In this document: positions 58,319-64,000 of the stretch, one piece after another | How positions within the stretch are numbered: position 1 is the stretch's first letter | Layout: each line of letters opens with the position of its first letter | Position numbers and translations under genes: made by a program | The notes under the pieces: generated by a model | Told to the model about the DNA's origin: nothing | The model's input: only the letters and a program-made list of their open reading frames with translations | Database searches by the model: none | NCBI GenBank assembly: GCA_016938695.1 | Contig: JAFGUC010000043.1 | Span: forward strand, 206,404 to 270,403 | Direction of reading: 5' to 3' | Origin: Candidatus Woesearchaeota archaeon | GTDB lineage: Archaea; Nanobdellota; Nanobdellia; Woesearchaeales; JAFGUC01 | Length of the DNA stretch: 64,000 bases

Positions 58319-60037
58319 ATGAGTAAAGCAGAAGAACTAGCAAAAGCACAAAGAAATATTAGCGTTGCTGAGTTTTTTGAAAAGAACCGACATTTATTAG
58401 GTTTTGACAATAAACAAAAAGCACTTCTAACAACAATTAAAGAGGCGGTTGACAACTCTCTTGACGCATGTGAAGAGGCAGAAATTCTTCCTGAAATTTC
58501 AGTTGAAGTAATTGATATGGGAAATGATAGATTCCGTGTAATCGTTGATGATAACGGTCCCGGAATTGTAAAAAAACAAGTTCCAAACATTTTCGCTCGA
58601 CTTCTTTATGGTTCAAAATTTCACAGTCTAAAACAAAGTAGAGGTCAGCAAGGTATAGGTATTTCTGCATCAGTAATGTACGCGCAATTAACAACTGGTA
58701 GACCTGCAAAAATAATTTCTAAAACTGAAAAAGACAAACCTGCATATTACTGTGAATTGTATCTTGATACTTCAACAAACTTACCTAAGATTGTGCATGA
58801 AGAAGACAAAGAATGGTACAAAGAATCAGGTACTAGAATTGAGATGGATTTAGAAGCAACATACAAAAAAGGGCGACAATCAATTGACGAATATATTAAA
58901 CAAACTGCAATTGTTAACCCTCATGCAACAATAATTTATACTAATCCCAAAGCAGAACAACTAATTTTTCCAAGAGCAACTGAACAACGTCCACCAGTAG
59001 CTCAAGAAATTAAACCACACCCTTACGGTGTTGAATTAGGAATTTTGCATAAAATGTTAACAACAACTGATGAAAGAAATCTTTCATCATTTTTACAAAA
59101 CAATTTTTCTAGAGTAAGTCCGAGTGTTGCAAAATCAATTTGTGAAAATGCAGCATTACTTCCAACAATGAAGCCAAAAGACATAACTCGACCTTTGGTT
59201 GAAAAATTAAATGAAGGAATTAAGAAAACAAAAATAATGGCTCCGCCAACAGATTGCATTAATCCAATTGGTGCAGAGTTAATTGAAAAAGGACTGAAAA
59301 AAGAAATTAAAGCTGAGTTTTATACTTCAGTTACTAGATCTCCTTCAGTATATAGAGGAAATCCATTCATAATTGAAGTAGGAATAGCATACGGTGGAGA
59401 AATTCCTTCAGATGGTCAAGTCCAAGTGATGCGATTCGCAAACCGAGTTCCATTATTATTCCAACAAAATGCGGGAGCAATTGCAAAATCAATTACAGAA
59501 ACAACTTTTCGGTCTTATGGATTACAGCAAAGCAAAAATTCTTTACCAGTAGGTCCTGCAATAATTTTAGTTCATATTGCTTCAGTTTGGACTCCTTATA
59601 CTAGTGAAGCAAAAGAAGCAATTGCACATTACCCTGAAATTATAAAAGATATTAAGTTGGCACTCCAAGAATGTGGTAGAGCTCTCTCACTTTACATTAA
59701 CAAGAAAAAGAAATTAAAAGATGAGCTAAAAAAGAAAAATTACATTGAGACATATATTCCTTACATCGGAAATGCATTAAAAGACATTCTTGTAATGGGT
59801 GACGTTGAAGCAGAAAATGTAAACGATATTTTACGAGAAATATTAGAAGATTCACGAGCTCATAGACAACTAGAAACTAGTCTTGATAAATTCAGAGAAA
59901 AAGCAAAAAAACTAAAATCTTCAGATGAATTTGATTACTATGAAGATGACGAAGCATTAGAAGATGAAGTTGAAAACGAGGATGAAGATAGTAATTCAAG
60001 CAGTTATGATGAAGAAGACAATGGTGATGAAGAATGA
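58319..60037 (+). CDS. top6B: DNA topoisomerase VI subunit B
   Basis: The protein (572 residues from ATG 58319) is the GHKL ATPase subunit of Topo VI: EAVDNSLDACEEAEI (N box), DNGPGIV, and SRGQQGIGISA (ATP lid). The H2TH and transducer domains follow. The C-terminus is unusually acidic (EDDEALEDEVENEDEDSNSS, about 540-573). The stop overlaps the subunit A start by 4 bp. Topo VI relaxes and decatenates DNA with ATP. Confidence 0.97.
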   Translation: MSKAEELAKAQRNISVAEFFEKNRHLLGFDNKQKALLTTIKEAVDNSLDACEEAEILPEISVEVIDMGNDRFRVIVDDNGPGIVKKQVPNIFARLLYGSKFHSLKQSRGQQGIGISASVMYAQLTTGRPAKIISKTEKDKPAYYCELYLDTSTNLPKIVHEEDKEWYKESGTRIEMDLEATYKKGRQSIDEYIKQTAIVNPHATIIYTNPKAEQLIFPRATEQRPPVAQEIKPHPYGVELGILHKMLTTTDERNLSSFLQNNFSRVSPSVAKSICENAALLPTMKPKDITRPLVEKLNEGIKKTKIMAPPTDCINPIGAELIEKGLKKEIKAEFYTSVTRSPSVYRGNPFIIEVGIAYGGEIPSDGQVQVMRFANRVPLLFQQNAGAIAKSITETTFRSYGLQQSKNSLPVGPAIILVHIASVWTPYTSEAKEAIAHYPEIIKDIKLALQECGRALSLYINKKKKLKDELKKKNYIETYIPYIGNALKDILVMGDVEAENVNDILREILEDSRAHRQLETSLDKFREKAKKLKSSDEFDYYEDDEALEDEVENEDEDSNSSSYDEEDNGDEE

Positions 60038-61140
60038 GTGATAATAAACCATCCGCAAGCAACAACGTAGCAGAAAAAATTAATGAAGTTGCAGGAAAAA
60101 TTTATAATTCCATTATTAAGAAAAGTCTTCCACAATTAAAGATGCCTCTTAGAAGTTTGAATAATGTTAGTTACAAACCAGAAGTAGGTTATTTTGAATT
60201 ATTAGGAAAATTTAAATCACGAACTTTAACAGCATCAACAGTAAAAACATTTGCACAAAGTCTTTTGATGATGAAAGAATCAAAGACTTTAGTAGATACT
60301 GATGATATTGCAACAAAGAGGGAAATTTACTATATTTCTAAAAACTGGGGAGAAGCAAGATTCCATGAACAACCAGAGTCAGATACAGTAATGGACGATA
60401 TTGAAGCGATGCTCATGGTTAACAGGGAACAAATCGGTTTTATTCCAGAAGAAAAAGGTGGAGATGTTGCAGGTAACCTTGTTGTAATAGATAAAGATCC
60501 TGAAACAAATGCTGAACTAAGAATTGATTGTACAAAATTTGGTTCTGGTTCATATTCTGTTCCAAGTTCAGTAGAGCATTTAAAATTTGAAACTAAAGCA
60601 AATTTTATCCTTGCAATTGAAACAGCAGGTATGTATCAGCGACTTGTAAAACATCAATTCTGGAAAAAATCTAACTGCATTTTAATCTCTTTAGGAGGAG
60701 TTCCAACAAGAGCTTGTAGACGATTTATTAGAAGATTAAGTGATGAAATGAAACTTCCTGTATATGGTTTTACAGATGGTGATCCATACGGATATCTTAA
60801 CATTTACAGAACATTAAAAGTTGGAAGTGGTAATGCAGCACACATCAATAAATTCTTCTGTGTTCCAAATGCACAGTTTTTTGGTATTACTCCAAAAGAT
60901 ATTATTGATTACAAGTTACCAACACATCCCCTAAAGGATATAGATATTAAACGAGTTAAAGATGGTATCAAAAATGATCCATTTGTTAAAGCATATCCTG
61001 CTTGGCAAAAAGCATTAACCGAACAAGTACAGATGAAGAAAAGAGCCGAACAACAAGCATTAGCAAAGCACGGTCTCAATTTCGTAATATCTGATTACTT
61101 GCCAGCAAAATTAGAAGACAATAAAACTTGGCTTCCTTAA
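60034..61140 (+). CDS. top6A: DNA topoisomerase VI subunit A
   Basis: The 368-residue subunit is related to Spo11. The catalytic tyrosine lies in TKREIYYISKNW within the CAP domain, and the Toprim metal site includes FILAIETAGM and FTDGDPYGYLN. The protein cuts both strands, forming 5'-phosphotyrosine links. It is co-translated with top6B (ATGA overlap). It ends at a convergent junction with the small gene at 61137. Confidence 0.97.
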   Translation: MSDNKPSASNNVAEKINEVAGKIYNSIIKKSLPQLKMPLRSLNNVSYKPEVGYFELLGKFKSRTLTASTVKTFAQSLLMMKESKTLVDTDDIATKREIYYISKNWGEARFHEQPESDTVMDDIEAMLMVNREQIGFIPEEKGGDVAGNLVVIDKDPETNAELRIDCTKFGSGSYSVPSSVEHLKFETKANFILAIETAGMYQRLVKHQFWKKSNCILISLGGVPTRACRRFIRRLSDEMKLPVYGFTDGDPYGYLNIYRTLKVGSGNAAHINKFFCVPNAQFFGITPKDIIDYKLPTHPLKDIDIKRVKDGIKNDPFVKAYPAWQKALTEQVQMKKRAEQQALAKHGLNFVISDYLPAKLEDNKTWLP

Positions 61141-61340
61141 ATTTTTTTATAATTTCTTATTCTTTCATATCTTTGTTTGTAACAAGAATCTAAAACTTCT
61201 CTTGTTGTTTGAGATAAGACTGCTTCAGGACGGTATAAATAATCATATCGTATGATGTTTTCTTGTAGTGTTCCTTCATTTGACAGCACTGCCATTCCTG
61301 CAGTAAATATCGCTGCTTGTACTATTTTAGTCAAACTCAT
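61137..61340 (-). CDS. Small protein with N-terminal hydrophobic stretch
   Basis: The 67-residue protein from ATG 61340 (an upstream in-frame start lies inside the preceding gene) has a hydrophobic start (SLTKIVQAAIFTAGMAVLS) that may be a membrane helix, then a Tyr/Arg-rich segment (YDYLYRPEAVLSQTTREVLD) and RYERIRNYKK. It starts just after the stop of the secreted protein and is probably co-expressed. It overlaps top6A by 4 bp at its 3' end. Function unknown. Confidence 0.5.
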   Translation of the reverse strand: MSLTKIVQAAIFTAGMAVLSNEGTLQENIIRYDYLYRPEAVLSQTTREVLDSCYKQRYERIRNYKKI

Positions 61341-61341
61341 T

Positions 61342-62928
61342 TTATTTAATTCCACCAAGCCATTTTGTTCTAGCATAACCATAAATTGGTTTAGTTGTAT
61401 ATTCTATGTATTCTGAAATACCTGAAGATACTGTAACATTCCAGATGTAATACTTACCAGAGTATGTTGTTCCACCATATGTTCCATTAGTATCATATAC
61501 AACAGTGTAACTTGTCATGTTCATTGCAGAGTCAATTAACTCATATACTAAGAAGTCAATATCTTCTGGACCTTGGTTGTATAATTCAATTGTTGTGTTG
61601 TACTGCTCCAAAATTGGATCGTAGATGATATTCTTCTTTTTCAATACATCAATTCCCTTAAAGTCTATAATTATATCATCTGTTGTTTCAAGTTCATCAT
61701 AAGTTCCATTACAAGTTACATTGTAGTCGTATGCATTTGGTCTTACAAATATTCTAGTGTAATTCCATATTTCTCCATCGAAATCCATAATTGTTGGTAA
61801 TGTCCAAGTTCCTTCAATATTAAATTCAATGTAACAAGTTCCATCTGTTTCATTAATTGTCGTTCCATCTAATTGAGTGTAATTTGCAAAGAATCCAGCA
61901 GGTTCAAATTCATAAATTACTGGAGTTCCTGTTTTACCATCTTCAGTTATGTCCCAGATATTCAACTGTGCAGTTGCACCAGCAATATATGCACTAAAGT
62001 GAGTTACATTAAACCATACGTGTGTTACATTTTCACTATATGTGATATTGGTTGTTTCCCAACCGCTATTACAAGTTCCATTCCAATCAGCACATCTTAA
62101 GATGCTGTCAATATTTCCAAATTTCTCCAATGTGATTGTTGTATTTACAATTCCAAGTTCTGCAGATACAATCTTTGTTCTAGGCATAATCACTTGTGTA
62201 TCTGAATTATGTATTGTTGTCAAATTCTCAACAACTTTAATTGTTGAAATATCTTCTAAGAATTCTAAGCCATTAATCTCTAATGATGTGTTTTCGATAT
62301 CGACTGTCAAATTATATTTACTTGTATTTGCACTATACGAAACATTACTTGCAGTAATGTTGTATGCTTCTAATATTCTCTCATTGATATTTGTAAGGTT
62401 AACTGCATTAATTGTCACATTCTCGATATGTGAGTTAATTATATCTGTTCTATTCATCGCACTAATATTAATTAATATCCAATACTTATTCAAGTTAATT
62501 CTTGAATTGATTCTACTATTCACTCCAATACTGTTTGTTTCAACATTGTACATATCTTTGGTTCTGATTCTAAATTCTTGTAATTCAGAAATATTTCTAT
62601 ATTGTTCGAACACACTTGTATTTACAATTATTGAAATGTTGCTATTAACTAAAGCAATCCTGTTGTGCTTAATATCAACTTTAGCAAGTTCATCAAGATT
62701 ACCTCTGAATCGTAGTGCATCTAACTGTGTTAATTCTATTGATTCGTTATATACTTTGCCAGACGCATAGATTGGTTCTAATGCAATTGGTGTTGTCGTA
62801 GTGTTAGTTTCATTGATAACAATAGATGTCAATCTTATTGGTGCAATTACGCTAGATGCTAGCATACTTATTACAACAAGCATAGTCATCAAGACTTTCC
62901 AGATTTGTTTAAGGTTTACAGCTACCAT
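61342..62928 (-). CDS. Secreted Asn/Thr-rich surface protein
   Basis: The protein (528 residues from ATG 62928) has a signal peptide (VLMTMLVVISMLASSVIA) and a large external region with dozens of N-glycosylation sequons (for example NETN, NVTINAVNLTN, NITASNVSYSANTS). A mid-region contains NVTHVWFNVTHFSAYIAG, an S-layer-like edge motif, and Cys pairs. It ends without an obvious membrane anchor. The gene overlaps the recombinase-fold gene by 7 bp upstream and is followed by the small protein gene, so the three form one operon. Probably a glycosylated cell-surface protein. Confidence 0.68.
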   Translation of the reverse strand: MVAVNLKQIWKVLMTMLVVISMLASSVIAPIRLTSIVINETNTTTTPIALEPIYASGKVYNESIELTQLDALRFRGNLDELAKVDIKHNRIALVNSNISIIVNTSVFEQYRNISELQEFRIRTKDMYNVETNSIGVNSRINSRINLNKYWILINISAMNRTDIINSHIENVTINAVNLTNINERILEAYNITASNVSYSANTSKYNLTVDIENTSLEINGLEFLEDISTIKVVENLTTIHNSDTQVIMPRTKIVSAELGIVNTTITLEKFGNIDSILRCADWNGTCNSGWETTNITYSENVTHVWFNVTHFSAYIAGATAQLNIWDITEDGKTGTPVIYEFEPAGFFANYTQLDGTTINETDGTCYIEFNIEGTWTLPTIMDFDGEIWNYTRIFVRPNAYDYNVTCNGTYDELETTDDIIIDFKGIDVLKKKNIIYDPILEQYNTTIELYNQGPEDIDFLVYELIDSAMNMTSYTVVYDTNGTYGGTTYSGKYYIWNVTVSSGISEYIEYTTKPIYGYARTKWLGGIK

Positions 62929-63767
62929 CTGTACACCTCCACAAATCCAGAACGTCTTACAACAATACAACGGTCATTAATGCATTTATCATACCATTCT
63001 TTGTCTTCTTTAGAAATAGAATTTGCTTTTTGAAGAATTGTTTCAAGTAAAAGTATTCTCTCGATATCTTTTGATTTTAATCCAATATCTGAGAAACTTT
63101 GTTCAATTCTTCTCCTCGTAAGAGGTGTTGCACGAGAACTAAATAGAAATTCGCTTCGATGGTTGTGTTCTCTTAATATTTGTTTTTTAAGGAATTCATA
63201 TTTTTCCAGAAGAGCATCATTTACTTTTATAGTAAGAATCTTTTCAAGATCCTCACCTTCTAAAAGCATGTGTGTGATTAATTGTAATTTTACATTGCCT
63301 GAAAAACTTATTTTTTCAAGAACATCTTGACGTGAAAAAACATTATACTCAAAATCTTTCTCACTTTCAAGATTATTAATTACAAATGAATCCTTTAGAA
63401 CCTTTGGACTAAGCGTTGGTTCAATTTCCTTACAGAGCTGTTCAATTCGTTTAGGAGATAGTGGCTTATCTTTTGTTGAAAAAAGAAATTTATCAAAACC
63501 AACTTGACCTAAAACAATGAATTCGAGCAATTCTCTGTAAAGTTTTTCAGAGATTTTCTTCTCCTTTGATGCAAAAACAATTGCCTGTGCCTTAATATTC
63601 GATGGTTTGAGGCTAACAAGCTCTTTAACAGTGCATCCTGTTTCATAAAGTACTTCAAGAATTAGTTTAGTTCGATGGTCTTTGATAGTTGACACTATAG
63701 TCTTTAGTCTATCTTCTGAAATGTATGACAAAAACCTAATGGCTTTGTCAGCCTCTTTCTCAACCAT
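62922..63767 (-). CDS. Protein of two degenerate tyrosine-recombinase folds (inactive)
   Basis: The 281-residue protein has two repeats resembling the catalytic domain of tyrosine recombinases. Repeat 1 (about 30-130): HRTKLILEVLYETGCTVKEL, FLFSTKDKPLSPKRIEQ, SPKVLKDSF. Repeat 2 (about 158-245): NVKLQLITHMLLEGEDLEKI, FLFSSRATPLTRRRIEQ. The family's catalytic residues are missing: Arg of TGxRxxEL is Thr46, the HxLR box is KVLK, and there is no catalytic Tyr near the C-terminus. It may be a DNA-binding protein, perhaps a regulator. It leads the operon of the secreted protein and the small protein. Confidence 0.6.
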   Translation of the reverse strand: MVEKEADKAIRFLSYISEDRLKTIVSTIKDHRTKLILEVLYETGCTVKELVSLKPSNIKAQAIVFASKEKKISEKLYRELLEFIVLGQVGFDKFLFSTKDKPLSPKRIEQLCKEIEPTLSPKVLKDSFVINNLESEKDFEYNVFSRQDVLEKISFSGNVKLQLITHMLLEGEDLEKILTIKVNDALLEKYEFLKKQILREHNHRSEFLFSSRATPLTRRRIEQSFSDIGLKSKDIERILLLETILQKANSISKEDKEWYDKCINDRCIVVRRSGFVEVYRW

Positions 63768-64000
63768 CGAATTTCTTAAATTTGTAATATAGAAATTTCC
63801 TTTATAAATATTTCTTTATTTTTTACGCATTTTTGCTTAATTATGCAATATTTTGCCTTTAAATTTGTTTTTGCGCTTTTTTGTAAATTAGAAATTTGCT
63901 ATTTTTTAACTATTATCATAGTGCCTAATATGCGTATTTAGTATAAATTTATTTCGTTTTTTTGTAAATGAGAAATATTTATTAAAATCATTAATTTTTA
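63768..64000. promoter_or_regulatory. AT-rich upstream region with three imperfect direct repeats
   Basis: A minus-strand TATA-like sequence (ATATTTATAAAGG, about 63796-63808) serves the recombinase-fold gene. The motif TTTGTAAATxAGAAAT recurs three times on the plus strand, at 63781, 63879 and 63961. No ORF is present up to the window edge. Confidence 0.4.

Noticed and set aside
62042..62770. 242-codon plus-strand ORF opposite the secreted protein
   Set aside because: Hydrophobic-looking but fully antisense to the signal-peptide gene whose frame and operon context are convincing.
1..64000. CRISPR array, prophage, rRNA or tRNA genes
   Set aside because: No regular spaced repeats, phage structural genes or rRNA/tRNA consensus sequences were recognised on either strand.

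Overview
The window is a strongly AT-rich stretch of an archaeal chromosome. Diagnostic genes are MCM, TBP, Hef, archaeal-type PheS/PheT and TyrRS, RFC small subunit, topoisomerase VI, Pelota, an archaeal RNase P RNA with Rpp29, and the complete archaeal S10-spc-type ribosomal protein superoperon. A single-chain primase (catalytic small-subunit domain fused to a large-subunit-like Fe-S domain), compact proteins and DPANN-style surface proteins suggest a DPANN archaeon, probably Woesearchaeota/Pacearchaeota-like; this assignment is inference. I saw no tRNA, 16S/23S rRNA, CRISPR array, insertion sequence or prophage.

Layout. 1-3.5 kb: end of a membrane protein gene, then RPA-like, MCM and TBP on the minus strand. 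3.6-8 kb: dUTPase, an M50-like membrane protein, a solute-binding lipoprotein and a histidine kinase gene broken by a one-base frameshift. 7.9-10.3 kb: a tiny membrane protein preceded by a cobalamin-riboswitch-like RNA, a conserved hypothetical, an EamA transporter and a small hypothetical. 10.3-14 kb: Hef helicase/nuclease and fused primase. 14-28.4 kb: ribosomal superoperon from L3 to SecY and an EMC3/Oxa1-like protein, with a structured leader and a C/D box sRNA between L3 and L4. 28.4-30.2 kb: an oppositely oriented ATPase + PD-(D/E)XK-like pair that interrupts the ribosomal cluster, which resumes with L34e and L14e. 31.3-34.5 kb: PheS-PheT. 34.5-37.7 kb: TrmB-like regulator and bacterial-type Pta-AckA. 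37.8-39.9 kb: Pelota and a radical SAM protein. 39.9-46.1 kb: a cell-surface cluster with a single-pass protein, a polytopic protein and three paralogous lipoproteins. 46.1-50.3 kb: coiled-coil protein, RFC small subunit, PRC-barrel protein and TyrRS. 50.3-55.2 kb: a five-gene PadR-controlled MacB-type ABC exporter operon. 55.3-57.5 kb: RNase P RNA, MazG-like and a COG1031-like radical SAM protein. 57.6-61.1 kb: Pno1-like KH protein and topoisomerase VI B and A. 61.1-63.8 kb: a small protein, a sequon-rich secreted protein and a protein made of two degenerate tyrosine-recombinase folds.

Genes that work together: RPA/MCM/primase/RFC/Topo VI/Hef/dUTPase cover replication and repair; the superoperon with eIF1, Rpp29, SecY and the Oxa1-like protein covers translation and membrane insertion; Pta-AckA points to acetate-forming substrate-level phosphorylation. 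Promoters usually show a TATA-like box about 25 nt before a leaderless start codon, while internal operon genes often have GGTG/GAGG Shine-Dalgarno sequences. Several promoters carry perfect inverted repeats that overlap the TATA box or the start site.

Most interesting: the compact cobalamin-riboswitch-like RNA before a 93-residue membrane protein (8.2-8.3 kb), the ATPase/nuclease-like pair inside the ribosomal cluster, the surface lipoprotein cluster, the double inactive recombinase fold, and the intercistronic C/D box sRNA.
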